A stretch of DNA of 64,000 nt from Methyloversatilis sp. XJ19-49 (lineage in GTDB: Bacteria > Pseudomonadota > Gammaproteobacteria > Burkholderiales > Rhodocyclaceae): positions 36,350 through 100,349 of the forward strand of contig NZ_JANINI010000011.1 in NCBI RefSeq assembly GCF_024580145.1, in the 5' to 3' direction. Positions 8,978-19,776 of this stretch are shown piece after piece. The notes under the pieces were generated by a model. The model did no database searches. It saw only the letters and a program-made list of their open reading frames with translations, and had not been told where the DNA came from. How positions within the stretch are numbered: the first letter of the stretch is position 1; the number at the start of each line of letters is the position of its first letter. Both the position numbers and the translations under genes were made by a program.

Positions 8978-9187
8978 TCAGCTGTCGAGAATCCACTTGA
9001 TGACGAACTTGGCGACGAATCCCATCATGCCCAGGCCAAGGCCGAGCAGGATGACGAAGGTGCCGAAACGCCCTGCCTTCGATTCACGCGCCAGTTGCAG
9101 CAGGATGAACAGCATGTAAAGCATGAAGGCCGTGACGCCGAAGGTCAGGCCGAACTGCGCAAATTGTTCTTCGGTGATGCCGGACAT
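8978..9187 (-). CDS. DUF2788 small membrane protein
   Basis: A 69-residue protein starting MSGITEEQFAQFGLTFG at ATG 9187; a longer in-frame extension to 9346 runs back over the neighbouring gene and is not supported. Two transmembrane helices (about residues 10-32 and 41-63) are joined by the short polar loop ARESKAGRFGTF. This pattern and the opening 'EEQFAxFGLTFGV' are diagnostic for DUF2788, a family of unknown function common in beta- and gammaproteobacteria. It lies 14 bp downstream of the DUF2189 gene and 19 bp upstream of the P-type ATPase start, so all three are probably one transcript. Confidence 0.85.
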   Translation of the reverse strand: MSGITEEQFAQFGLTFGVTAFMLYMLFILLQLARESKAGRFGTFVILLGLGLGMMGFVAKFVIKWILDS

Positions 9188-9201
9188 GATCGGATCGCCC
9201 T

Positions 9202-9987
9202 TCAGCCCGCGGGCGACACCGCACTGCCCACCAGCTCGCGATAGGCATGCCAGCTGGCGTGCCCGAGCAGCGGGATGACCACCGGCATCGCCAGCAGGCC
9301 GGTCGCCATGGCGAACAGCGTGAAGAACGCGATCGCCGCCCCCCACAGCGCCAGCGGCGCCGGATTGGCCATCACCACGCGCCAGCTGGTCAGCACCGCG
9401 CCGAGCACGCCGATCTGCCGGTCGAGCAGCAGCGGGATCGCCACCACGCTGGAGGCAAACAGCGGCGCGGCGAGCAGGCCACCCAGCAGCAACCAGCCCT
9501 CGAACAGCCAGCCGTGCTCTGCCAGCACGACGACATGCAGGAAGTCTTCCGGGGTCACCACAGGCGCGGCCGCGAATGACCAGATCAGCGCAGCCGACGT
9601 CAGCACCCAGCCGGTGCCGGCCAGCGCGAGCAGCAGGCCGAAAGTCACCATGCGGCCGTCACGCGGCTTCCACACCGTCAGCGCCGTGGCCAGATCCGCC
9701 GACTCGCCCCGCTCCAGCGCACGACTGATGGCATACAGCCCGGTCGCAATGACCGGCGCCACCAGCAGGAAGCCGGTGAAGGCGCCACCGAGCAGCCAGA
9801 AGCGATCCGGTATCCACCAGCACAGCGAGGCGCCGAATACGGCCACCAGAACGCCATGCAGCAGGCCGGGCAGCGGGCAGCGCTGGAAATCGCGCCAGCC
9901 GGCAACCAGCCAGTTGACCGGGCTGAACAGCGGAACGGATCGGGTCAGGAAATGGCGTGATTCGAGAAGCGCCTGGCTGTCGGACAT
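9202..9987 (-). CDS. DUF2189 integral membrane protein
   Basis: A 261-residue protein starting MSDSQALLESRHFL at ATG 9987; an extension to 10173 would add a non-homologous basic leader. About six transmembrane helices are visible: the first, LPGLLHGVLVAVFGASLCW, follows 'VNWLVAGWRDFQRCP', a Trp-containing lead-in typical of DUF2189. Another family feature is the 'FLLVAPVIATGLYAISRALERGE' block. Function is unknown; the family is found near respiratory and transport genes. It is the first gene of the apparent minus-strand unit DUF2189 - DUF2788 - cation ATPase, 127 bp after the end of copA. Confidence 0.8.
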   Translation of the reverse strand: MSDSQALLESRHFLTRSVPLFSPVNWLVAGWRDFQRCPLPGLLHGVLVAVFGASLCWWIPDRFWLLGGAFTGFLLVAPVIATGLYAISRALERGESADLATALTVWKPRDGRMVTFGLLLALAGTGWVLTSAALIWSFAAAPVVTPEDFLHVVVLAEHGWLFEGWLLLGGLLAAPLFASSVVAIPLLLDRQIGVLGAVLTSWRVVMANPAPLALWGAAIAFFTLFAMATGLLAMPVVIPLLGHASWHAYRELVGSAVSPAG

Positions 9988-10114
9988 GGTGGTGGGCCGC
10001 TGCGGAAAGTCATTCGGAGGGATTGCTGCACGAAGATTATGCGCTGCGCGCGGCCATGCGGCTTGACGCAGCGCATGACCATGCAGCCAGTCGGCACGCC
10101 GCTGCTTGCAATCC

Positions 10115-12535
<2,421 letters not shown>

Positions 12536-12564
12536 GCTTACACCAGTTCGATACCGGGGGGGGC

Positions 12565-12587
12565 GACCTTGCGATCGTATCAAGGTC
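12565..12587 (-). promoter_or_regulatory. CueR/MerR-type operator of copA
   Basis: GACCTTG (12565-12571) and CAAGGTC (12581-12587) form a perfect 7-bp dyad with a 9-bp centre. From ACCTT to AAGGT it spans 21 bp, the spacing of copper-responsive CueR boxes. It lies 30 bp upstream of the copA start. The -35 and -10 elements expected on either side are poor matches, as in MerR-activated promoters. Confidence 0.7.
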
Positions 12588-12879
12588 GGGGGTTGCGATA
12601 CACGGGAGCCATCCACCCTTGCCACGGTGAAACGGTGCAGATCCCGTCCGTGACGACCGCCACGCATCCGCTGCACGGGGCAACGTCGTCGTGCGCATCG
12701 AATCCGCACCGACGCGGCCATGCAACTTCGCGCACGGATCAACGCGGAGTATGCGTCCCTGCTTGACGACGTGGTTGCCTACTTCGTCGTCGCCCCGGTG
12801 GACGGCTGGATCGCCAACGTGCGCCCGGCGTACCACGCGTACCACGCCGGGCGCATGCCGGCCGGCGGTCGCAGCGATG
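12588..12879. other. Gap between copA operator and the SpeE-fusion gene, with a GC-rich hairpin
   Basis: No convincing gene. The main structure is a perfect 12-bp inverted repeat, TGCGCCCGGCGT (12820-12831) and ACGCCGGGCGCA (12844-12855), with a 12-nt loop. It lies about 25 bp after the stop of the minus-strand gene ending at 12880, so it may act as its transcription stop although no U-run follows. Short frames here are basic and look like shadows. Confidence 0.5.
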
Positions 12880-15516
12880 TCAGGGCAGAGGAGACGCCGA
12901 CAGCGCGCGCAGCGCGTCCACCGCCTCCGGTCGTGCCGGCTGCAGGCGCGCGAGCGTCTGCAGCAGGGATCTCGCCGCATCGGCATCGGTCCGGGCAAGT
13001 GCAAGCGACATGCGCAGCAAAGGGTCGTAGGCCGGACGGAAGTCCGGGCTGATGGCCAGCACGTCGAGCAATGGCTGACCGACCTGCGCCAGCATCTGCC
13101 GCACATCGGCGCTGGGCTGCACCTGCCGGCCGACGTCGATGAAGCGGTTGCGTGCCCGCCAGTATGCGTCCAGGCGTTGTGCCCAGCCAGCATCGACGGG
13201 GGCGTCCCCAGGGGCGGCCAACAATTCGTCCGGAGTGATCCGTGTCGCCTGCAGGAAGTTCGTCAGCCGGTCTCGGGGCAGCGAATCCGGCTGGTACGTG
13301 ATGCGCGGCGCAAGATAGATCACCACCGGATGGTCATCGGTATTCAGCGGCGCAGCGCCGGAAAAATTGGCCAGTGCAGCCGGGCCGGCCACAAAGCTGC
13401 CAAGCAGCGCCAGCGCGTCCGGTACGCCGAAATCTTTGGGGTTGAAGCCGAACGACCCGCCCTGCAGCCGCTGCCTCAGCGCGTCGACATCGAAGCGCCC
13501 GTCGTCGGCGCGCGCCACCAGCCCGATGACCGGCGTGTCCAGACTGTTGGTGGCGAGCATGGCCCAGCTTTGCGGAAAGACGGTCTGGTAGGCGCGCACG
13601 ATGCTGCGCAGGGTGTCCAGATCGAGCTGATGCAAAGGCAGCCATTGACAGAACACGCCATCCGTCGCCATCCGTGCGCGGATGGCCGCGAAGTGCTCGA
13701 CGGTATAGAGCGAACCGGATCCGCTGCGCGCCGGATGAAAGTTGTCGGCGACGATCACGTCGTAGGCTGCGCCGCCCGCGCGGACAAAGCGCCGCGCATC
13801 GGTCGCCACCACGTGCATGCGCTGTGTGGCGTCTTCGCCCCAGGCCGCTTCCGTAAAGCGCGCGGATGCCTCGATGACTTCGGGCAGCAGTTCGGCCACT
13901 TCGACCTGAACGCTGCTTTCCTGCGCCGCGGTCGAGGCAGTGACGCCAGTACCGAGGCCGAGGAACAGCGCGCGTGCGGGCGCCGGGTGCAGCAACATCG
14001 GCAGCAGGGCCTGCCGACCATCGGCCAACAGCGTCGCCGTGCTGCCTTCCTGTTGCCGGTTGTTGATATGCAGCGTGGCCACGCCACTCGCATCCTCGAC
14101 CACACTCACCGTTGCCAGCGCGCCTTCAGCGTGACTGACCAGGCGGCCACCGGCCGGGATGTCGACGATCGTGAGCGACGGCATCCAGACCATCGCCGCA
14201 CACGTTGCCAACAGCACCGCAATCGCACCGGGCCTGAGCCAGCCGCGCTGCGAGCACAGCGCGACATAGGCTGGTACCAGCAGCAGCAGCGCGAACTTCG
14301 AGCCAAGGCTGGGCACCAGCAGCAGGCCGAACAGCGGTGGCGCAAGGGCCGCCCCGAGGGTATTGACGCCCAGCGCACGTCCGAAAGCGACGCCGCGCGC
14401 GCGCGCCTGTGTCGCCAGATGGCTGAACAGCGCACCCATCGCCACCGTCGGCAGAAGAAAGGCGATGCAGGCCAGCGCCGCCTCGGCGACCAGGGCGCCC
14501 GCCAGCGTGGCACCCAGCATGTCGTTCAACCGGCTTTTGAATGTTGCCGCCTCGCTCAGACCAAGGATGCCGACAAGGCAGGCCCATGCCAGCAACACGA
14601 GCAGGCGATCACGCATCGCATCGGCACGCTCGGCGGGGATGCGACGGCCGGCATAAAGTGCAGCGCCGATTGCCGTGCCGACCAGATAGACCGCCAGCAG
14701 CAGCGCAAAGGTATAGACAGTGTTCTCCGCCACCTGGCTCAGTACGCGCACCACCAGCACTTCATAGGCGATGCCGAGCAGGCCCGTCATTGCGAGCAGC
14801 CACAATGATGCGCGCCCTCCGACTGTCGGCGCTGCGACTGGCTGGCTGGAAGCGACCGGGAACAGTCGCCAGGCAATCACCGCGCACAGCAGATTGAGTG
14901 CCGCACAGACGACTGCGGTGACTGTCAGGCCATGCTCGGGAACCAGCCAGAAGGCGCTGCCCAGCACGCCGAACAATGCACCCAGGGTGTTGCCGGCATA
15001 CAGCGGGGCGATCGACTGGCCGACACGGCCGAGCCCGGCAAGCACGCCTTCCATCGCCGGCAACGTTGCGCCCATGGCCGCGGTGGCCGGAAGCAGCAGC
15101 AGGAAGGTGCCGCCGAACGCCACCGCCCAGTGCCACAGCGGCGTAGGCTGGGAACCGATGAGCTGCAGCAGCCCCTCCGCCACAGGATCGAGCATGAGCG
15201 CCAGCGCCAGGCTCCACAGTCCGATCACCAGTTCGCAGGTGACGTACCACACGCGGGGGCGCGCGCTGCGGTCGATACGTGGTCCGAGCATGAGCGCACC
15301 GATGGCCAGGCCGCCGAAAAAGGCCGCGACGACTGCCAGCACGGCCGCCGCTTCGTGACCGAGCCAGAGTGCGGCCTGCTGCGTCCAGGCGATCTGGTAG
15401 CCCAGTGCCGCAAATCCCGATGCCACCATGAGCAGCAAGGCCACACCACGGATCGCCAGTTGCCTGGTGGGCGGTGGGGAATGAGCGCTCTTGGCTGCGG
15501 AATCGACGGCCGCCAC
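12880..15516 (-). CDS. Membrane protein fused to a spermidine-synthase-like domain
   Basis: An 878-residue fusion. Residues 1 to about 490 form some twelve or more transmembrane helices in an MFS-like arrangement (ALLLMVASGFAALGYQIAWTQ, FFGGLAIGALMLG). The next ~250 residues are a SpeE-like Rossmann methyltransferase/aminopropyltransferase fold (LFLGLGTGVTAS, VEVAELLPEVIEASA, YDVIVADNFHPARSGSGSLYT, GVFCQWLPLHQL). A soluble tail with helical repeats follows. Such 'fused MFS/spermidine synthase' proteins are common in proteobacteria; polyamine synthesis is unproven. GTG 15516 was chosen because it directly follows the stop of the upstream oxygenase gene at 15518; an ATG at 15606 would overlap that gene by 89 bp. 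Coupled translation with the oxygenase is likely. Confidence 0.8.
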   Translation of the reverse strand: MAAVDSAAKSAHSPPPTRQLAIRGVALLLMVASGFAALGYQIAWTQQAALWLGHEAAAVLAVVAAFFGGLAIGALMLGPRIDRSARPRVWYVTCELVIGLWSLALALMLDPVAEGLLQLIGSQPTPLWHWAVAFGGTFLLLLPATAAMGATLPAMEGVLAGLGRVGQSIAPLYAGNTLGALFGVLGSAFWLVPEHGLTVTAVVCAALNLLCAVIAWRLFPVASSQPVAAPTVGGRASLWLLAMTGLLGIAYEVLVVRVLSQVAENTVYTFALLLAVYLVGTAIGAALYAGRRIPAERADAMRDRLLVLLAWACLVGILGLSEAATFKSRLNDMLGATLAGALVAEAALACIAFLLPTVAMGALFSHLATQARARGVAFGRALGVNTLGAALAPPLFGLLLVPSLGSKFALLLLVPAYVALCSQRGWLRPGAIAVLLATCAAMVWMPSLTIVDIPAGGRLVSHAEGALATVSVVEDASGVATLHINNRQQEGSTATLLADGRQALLPMLLHPAPARALFLGLGTGVTASTAAQESSVQVEVAELLPEVIEASARFTEAAWGEDATQRMHVVATDARRFVRAGGAAYDVIVADNFHPARSGSGSLYTVEHFAAIRARMATDGVFCQWLPLHQLDLDTLRSIVRAYQTVFPQSWAMLATNSLDTPVIGLVARADDGRFDVDALRQRLQGGSFGFNPKDFGVPDALALLGSFVAGPAALANFSGAAPLNTDDHPVVIYLAPRITYQPDSLPRDRLTNFLQATRITPDELLAAPGDAPVDAGWAQRLDAYWRARNRFIDVGRQVQPSADVRQMLAQVGQPLLDVLAISPDFRPAYDPLLRMSLALARTDADAARSLLQTLARLQPARPEAVDALRALSASPLP

Positions 15517-15517
15517 G

Positions 15518-16144
15518 TCAGCCGCTGAAGGCAATCCTGTAGCCCCAGGAATCGAGGCTGGCCGGAATGGCGTTGAACGGCATGGTGATGCGTCGCCCGC
15601 CCACATTGTGGGGAACCGAGTGCATCAGATAGCTCGGGAACATGACCAGATCACCCGGCTCGGGCTGGGGGCTGACCCAGCGTTCGGCGTTGTACGGCCC
15701 GACTGCGATGCCCTTGTGATCGTTCTTGAAGGAAAACTCCGACCCGCCGGGCGACTTCATCAGCACGGTGCGCGAATCAGGATGTATGGGCGTGAGGTAG
15801 ACGATGCCGGATATGAAGCTGTTCGCGTGGTTGTGCATGGCCTGGTAGCCGCCCTGATCCATCACGTTCACCCACATTTCCTTCAGCGACCAGGGCATTT
15901 GCTCGCCGAACAGCAGGGCGCCGAACTCGCTCAATCGCGGCGTCAGCACGCGCGCCGCTTCCACCAGCAGCGGACTGTCGCCCGGCTTGAGCATGGCGGT
16001 ATGGGTCAGGTTGGACGATGTGTTGTTCGCCTGAATGGCTTGAGCGGTGAAATGCTGCACCAGTCCGCTGACCAGTTCCGGGTCGAGGGCAGCGTGCACG
16101 CGCATCACGGGAATGGGAAAGAGGCCGAAAACTTCGCTTTGCAT
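15518..16144 (-). CDS. 2OG-Fe(II) oxygenase family protein (TIGR02466-like)
   Basis: A 208-residue non-haem iron dioxygenase-like protein if started at MQSEVFGLFPIPVM (ATG 16144); an in-frame ATG at 16246 would add 34 residues without homology. The opening LFPIPVMRV and 'MWVNVMDQGGYQAMHNHANSFISGIVYL' match the TIGR02466 group. Possible iron ligands are the His residues of MHNHANS and the distal His of LMHSVPHNVGG, and the Arg of GGRRITMPFN would bind 2-oxoglutarate. The usual HxD is not clear; HNHAN sits in its place. The gene ends 1 bp before the GTG of the SpeE fusion. Substrate unknown; members are often near peptide- or phage-related genes, which is not the case here. Confidence 0.75.
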   Translation of the reverse strand: MQSEVFGLFPIPVMRVHAALDPELVSGLVQHFTAQAIQANNTSSNLTHTAMLKPGDSPLLVEAARVLTPRLSEFGALLFGEQMPWSLKEMWVNVMDQGGYQAMHNHANSFISGIVYLTPIHPDSRTVLMKSPGGSEFSFKNDHKGIAVGPYNAERWVSPQPEPGDLVMFPSYLMHSVPHNVGGRRITMPFNAIPASLDSWGYRIAFSG

Positions 16145-16706
16145 GAGCGTCTGTATGGAGAAATAGTCAGGCTTTCGCCCGGTCAGCGTGCTGAGGGCCC
16201 CTGCAGCGTTGCAGGCCATGCAGCGTTTTTCGACTTGCGCAACCATGTGGCAAGCGAAAACAGGTACGGATTGCCGGAAACCCGCAAATGAAACGGTGAC
16301 GAAACGTACGCTCTGCGCGTGACAAATTCGTGATGAACGCCTTTTCAGTCTGAAAACCAGGGCGACAGGCGTGTCATCAAAGCGTCACGGATTATGAATA
16401 ACGTTCGTATGAAAATTATTGGAGACGTGTGAATAGCTGTCGTGTCAGTGCGCTCTCGCCAGATCAAGCAAGCGCCGGCCTGAAGTCAGTACGGTTTGCG
16501 TCGCGGTGTTTTCGCCGACTGTTGCTGCGGCGTCGCCGTCTGAAAAGAGCCGGATCGGTGGATAGCTCGGACTATTCCTGCCGGCATTTGGACTATGGAC
16601 GCGTGACATATTGAGGTCATCTTGTGTCGAGACAATCCCGAGGGTTGGTTCTGATCCGGACCAAACTCACGATCGCCCTTCGTACTTCCTGAGAGGACCT
16701 CTATAC
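16145..16706 (+). other. Divergent regulatory region with long leader before the PHP phosphoesterase
   Basis: No convincing gene; a 61-codon GTG frame at 16429 has no recognisable features. The first part contains repeated CGTGA/GTGAC words and, at 16371-16388, a Pho-box-like site. Downstream of that the sequence is locally AT-rich (ATTATGAATAACG, GTATGAAAATTATTGG at about 16391-16422), a suitable place for the -10 element. That would leave a leader of nearly 300 nt before ATG 16707. I see no riboswitch that I can name in this leader. Confidence 0.5.
16371..16388 (+). promoter_or_regulatory. Pho box-like site upstream of the PHP phosphoesterase gene
   Basis: GTGTCATCAAAGCGTCAC has the 7-4-7 PhoB layout: GTGTCAT matches six of seven consensus bases, the spacer is A-rich, and GCGTCAC matches five of seven. 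AT-rich sequence follows directly. The distance to the start codon (about 320 bp) is long. Confidence 0.55.
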
Positions 16707-18929
16707 ATGATGTTCAAAACGAAAATGACGCCGGTCGCTTCCGCTGTCGCCATGGCGCTCAGCGCCGTGGCCATCGGCATGGCACCTGGCGTGGCCAGCG
16801 CCGGCAAGACAGCCGGCACCTACATGACCGGCGACTTCCACAATCACTCCACCTGCTCCGATGGTTCGACCTCGATGCAGACGAAGATCAAGAAGTCGAC
16901 CGACAAGGTTGAAACCCCCTGGGGTCTGGACTGGTTCGTTCAGGCAGGTCACGGTGGCAATGGCAACCGCAACTGCACGCTGGTGGAAGACGAAACGGTC
17001 GCCACGCCGGCCTACCCGTTCATCGAGGGCGTGGGTCCGAACACCACCTGGGCCGCCACCATCGGTGCAGGCGCTGTCAAGGGTAATGCTGCCGACGGCA
17101 CCCCGCTGAACGCGCAGACCAATCCGCGCATGTGGCGCTGGCAGTCCATGCAGGAGTTCCAGTATCCGGTCACCGAATACCTGACGGCACTCAAGGGCGT
17201 ACCGGTTTTCATGGGGATGGAGTCGGTGGTGTCCGGTCACGAGCACACCTCAATGACCGTCATTACTGGACAACTTCCGAAGGCACTCGACAACGTGTCG
17301 CTGCCATCTGGACCGGGCTACACCCCGCTGGGCAATGCGACAGCGCTGTCGCAGTGGTCCTACTGTTTCGACAGAAACGACCGCGACAACAGTCGCGGCG
17401 GCGGTCAGGGATGGCAGTGTTCGGTTCCCGGCAGCGCGAACGAAGCCAATCCGGACTGGGATGCCACGGCCGCCAAACTGACCAACAACGGTGGTCTGAA
17501 TGGTCACCTGAAGACGGTCGAAGGCATCAAGTGGATGGCTGCATATCACCCGAACGGCAGCTATTACGTGCCCGCCCACCTCGAGCGTGCAGGCCCGTTC
17601 AACCCGAATGGCAGCAATGGCTTCAACATCGAGCACCTGCGCAACTTCAACAACGCAGGCCCGATGATTGCCTTCGGTTTCGAAAGCCAGCCGGGTCACG
17701 GCGCATCGAGCGACCGCGGCGAGTACCGCCCGAACCGCAACAACTTCGGCAGCGCCCTCGGACGTCGCGACTCGGTCGGCGGCACCACCTGGGGTGGCAC
17801 CGGTGTCTATGCCGCACAGATCGGTGGCGTGTGGGATGCGCTGCTGGGCGAAGGTCGCAACTGGTGGTTCTTCGCCAGCTCCGACTGGCACAACCGTGGC
17901 GATTTCGGCACCAACGACGTGCGCACGACTCAGGACTACTTTCCGGGGGAATACCAGCGCGACTTCGTCATGGTACGTACCGGTGCCGACAAGATGCGCC
18001 CGCAAACCATTGTTGACGGCCTGCGCAGCGGCAACAGCTTTGCAGCGTCGGGACAACTGGTCGACCGCGTGGCTTTCGTCGCCTGCGCCTCTTACAAGGG
18101 TTTCGGCTTCCGCAGCGACGCCGCCGTCGAAGCACTGGCCACCGCCGCCGCGATGTCGAATACCGACACCGACGTCGCCGGTTGCGCCACCATGGGCGAA
18201 AAGCTGAAGGTGCGCCCGGGTGCCGAAGTCGTCGTCGCGATTGTGGTACGCGATCCGTCGGGCATCAATTTCTCGCCCTACTCGTTCGCCAACCCGTCGC
18301 TGGCACAGGTCGGCATCAACCAGCCGCTGAACGCCCCGGTGCTGGATCACGTGGATGTAATCCGCGGCATGGTCACCGGCTACAAGCAGCCGGGCAACCC
18401 GGACTATGCGGGTGAATGGCCGGACAAGTGGATCCAGAACCCGGACATGGCTCGTGTGCCGGCTGCGGCGAAGAACACCACGGCTGCCCTGTACAAGACC
18501 TTCAACGAGTCGACCTGGGCCACCGCGCCGGGCAATCCGGAATACAAGACCATGGTGTTCCGTATTCCGGCCGTGTCGGCTTCGCAGTACATCCGTCTGC
18601 GCGGCACCAACCTGCCGGCGGGTGTGCCGTACGAAACCGACGCCAACGGCAACCCGCTGTCGGATGTCTATACCAATGACAGTGCAGACAACCGTGCCGT
18701 CGCCCCGATGACCATCCCCTGCACGGTGACCGGCAGCAATGTGCCGGCAAATGGTGTGACCCACACGGTGAACGACGGGAAAATCGACGGTTGCCCGAAT
18801 CATCTGGCCGTCGTCGATGGACAGAAGATGTTGTCCTACGACGTGGCAGGCTGGGCCGACCTGTGGTTCTACAGCAACCCGATCTTCATCGAAGTTGCAC
18901 GTTCGACCAAGGTTGCAGGCGTGAAGTAA
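16707..18929 (+). CDS. Secreted PHP-domain metal-dependent phosphoesterase-like protein
   Basis: A 740-residue exported protein; ATG 16707 (MMFKTKMTPV) is preceded by GAGAGGA at 16691-16697. A signal peptide ends near VASA (residue 32). The PHP-type metal motif follows at once: GDFHNHSTCSDGS, residues 42-54. Further His/Asp clusters fit a polynuclear metal site: GMESVVSGHEHTS near residue 170, 'WMAAYHPNG', and 'FFASSDWHNRGDFG' near 390. PHP domains hydrolyse phosphoester bonds with metal clusters. The C-terminal third is beta-rich with several Cys residues and no anchor. The protein is larger than most PHP hydrolases and secreted, so an extracellular phosphodiesterase or nuclease-like role under phosphate limitation is an inference from the Pho-like box and the parallel with the PhoX island. 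Confidence 0.75.
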   Translation: MMFKTKMTPVASAVAMALSAVAIGMAPGVASAGKTAGTYMTGDFHNHSTCSDGSTSMQTKIKKSTDKVETPWGLDWFVQAGHGGNGNRNCTLVEDETVATPAYPFIEGVGPNTTWAATIGAGAVKGNAADGTPLNAQTNPRMWRWQSMQEFQYPVTEYLTALKGVPVFMGMESVVSGHEHTSMTVITGQLPKALDNVSLPSGPGYTPLGNATALSQWSYCFDRNDRDNSRGGGQGWQCSVPGSANEANPDWDATAAKLTNNGGLNGHLKTVEGIKWMAAYHPNGSYYVPAHLERAGPFNPNGSNGFNIEHLRNFNNAGPMIAFGFESQPGHGASSDRGEYRPNRNNFGSALGRRDSVGGTTWGGTGVYAAQIGGVWDALLGEGRNWWFFASSDWHNRGDFGTNDVRTTQDYFPGEYQRDFVMVRTGADKMRPQTIVDGLRSGNSFAASGQLVDRVAFVACASYKGFGFRSDAAVEALATAAAMSNTDTDVAGCATMGEKLKVRPGAEVVVAIVVRDPSGINFSPYSFANPSLAQVGINQPLNAPVLDHVDVIRGMVTGYKQPGNPDYAGEWPDKWIQNPDMARVPAAAKNTTAALYKTFNESTWATAPGNPEYKTMVFRIPAVSASQYIRLRGTNLPAGVPYETDANGNPLSDVYTNDSADNRAVAPMTIPCTVTGSNVPANGVTHTVNDGKIDGCPNHLAVVDGQKMLSYDVAGWADLWFYSNPIFIEVARSTKVAGVK

Positions 18930-18937
18930 TGAAGAAA

Positions 18938-18967
18938 GACAGCGCCGCCCGGTCGGGTGGCGCTGTC
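18938..18967 (+). terminator. Hairpin between phosphoesterase and PEP-CTERM genes
   Basis: GACAGCGCCGCCC (18938-18950) pairs with GGGTGGCGCTGTC (18955-18967), 13 bp with one G-U pair and a 4-nt loop, starting 8 bp after the stop. No U-run follows, so partial termination or mRNA protection is more likely than a full stop. Confidence 0.6.
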
Positions 18968-18996
18968 ACTGTTGAACCTAAATCTGGAGTATTGCA

Positions 18997-19596
18997 ATGA
19001 ACTTCAAACTGGCTTCCCTGCTGGCCGCCGGCCTCTTCGCCAGCGCCCCGACCTTCGCTGCTGACGTGCTCGTCGATTTCGACGGCCCGGCCAGCTTCGA
19101 TTCGATCGGCGATTACTACAACGGCGCCGTCGAAGCACTCGGCGTGTCCTTCGGCCTCGACGCTCTGGCCCTCCAGAACGACGAACTGGGCCCCTACTTC
19201 TCCAACGCGCCGTCGCCCGCCGGCGTCATGGCAGTGGTCGGCGCGGATGCGACAATGAACTTCGCCATGGGCTTCACCGGCGCGTCGTTCTTCTACTCGA
19301 CCGCCGAAGCACCGGTGATCGTCGGTGTCTATTCCGGCCTCGACGGCACGGGCACCCTGCTGTCCGGCTTCGCTGTGGTCACCAACGCGATGAACGGCTG
19401 CAGCGATTCGCCTTACTGCAACTGGAACTTCACTTCGACCTCGTTCAGTGGCGTCGCGAAGTCGATCACCTTCGGCAGCGCCGCAGGCGCCGGCATCGAC
19501 AACCTGACCATCAGCGCCGTGCCGGAGCCGACACAGGCACTGATGCTGGCTCTCGGTCTGGCTGCGGTGCTGATTGGCGCACGTCGCAAGGGCTGA
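18997..19596 (+). CDS. Small PEP-CTERM sorting domain protein
   Basis: A 199-residue exported protein; ATG 18997 has GGAG at 18986-18989. Signal peptide MNFKLASLLAAGLFASAPTFA. The domain that follows begins VLVDFDGPASFDSIGDYYNG and is an acidic, aromatic-rich beta-type fold resembling other PEP-CTERM 'fold' domains; two Cys (NGCSDSPYC) may form a disulphide. The C-terminus is the PEP-CTERM signal AVPEPTQALMLALG, hydrophobic stretch, ARRKG. It follows the PHP phosphoesterase by 67 bp with a hairpin between and is followed by a long terminator-like hairpin, so the pair is probably one operon. Function unknown. Confidence 0.85.
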   Translation: MNFKLASLLAAGLFASAPTFAADVLVDFDGPASFDSIGDYYNGAVEALGVSFGLDALALQNDELGPYFSNAPSPAGVMAVVGADATMNFAMGFTGASFFYSTAEAPVIVGVYSGLDGTGTLLSGFAVVTNAMNGCSDSPYCNWNFTSTSFSGVAKSITFGSAAGAGIDNLTISAVPEPTQALMLALGLAAVLIGARRKG

Positions 19597-19610
19597 TCAA
19601 GGCTGCTGCA

Positions 19611-19658
19611 CAAGGCCATCGGATCAACAGAAAAACAGCTGTTGATCCGATGGCCTTG
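19611..19658 (+). terminator. Long perfect hairpin after the PEP-CTERM gene
   Basis: CAAGGCCATCGGATCAACAG (19611-19630) and its exact complement at 19639-19658 form a perfect 20-bp stem with loop AAAAACAG. It sits 14 bp after the stop. No U-run follows, but a stem of this length should block or process the transcript. It may serve both directions. Confidence 0.65.
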
Positions 19659-19776
19659 ATGCCCCCGGGGCGCTGCGCGTGATGTGCGGCGCCTTCTTTC
19701 ATTATTGTCGGCCATGGCCGCCTGCATTTGCGGCGCGTTCCACGCGGCCGACCTTACCCGCTTACGAGAACACTCC

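Noticed and set aside
6961-9000. 679-codon plus-strand frame opposite the P-type ATPase
   Set aside because: Gln/His/Arg-rich antisense shadow; the minus strand has all P-type ATPase motifs.
12720-13052. 110-codon plus-strand frame [17 protein letters not shown]...
   Set aside because: It runs across the hairpin and into the minus-strand SpeE-fusion gene; no ribosome site, no known domain.
12691-14808. 705-codon plus-strand frame opposite the SpeE-fusion gene
   Set aside because: Low-complexity antisense frame with no start signal or known domain.
16429-16614. 61-codon GTG frame in the leader of the PHP gene
   Set aside because: Arg-rich, no ribosome site, no signal or motif; not enough to call a gene or leader peptide.
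17250-18803. 517-codon minus-strand frame opposite the PHP phosphoesterase
   Set aside because: Antisense shadow; the plus strand has a signal peptide and PHP motif.
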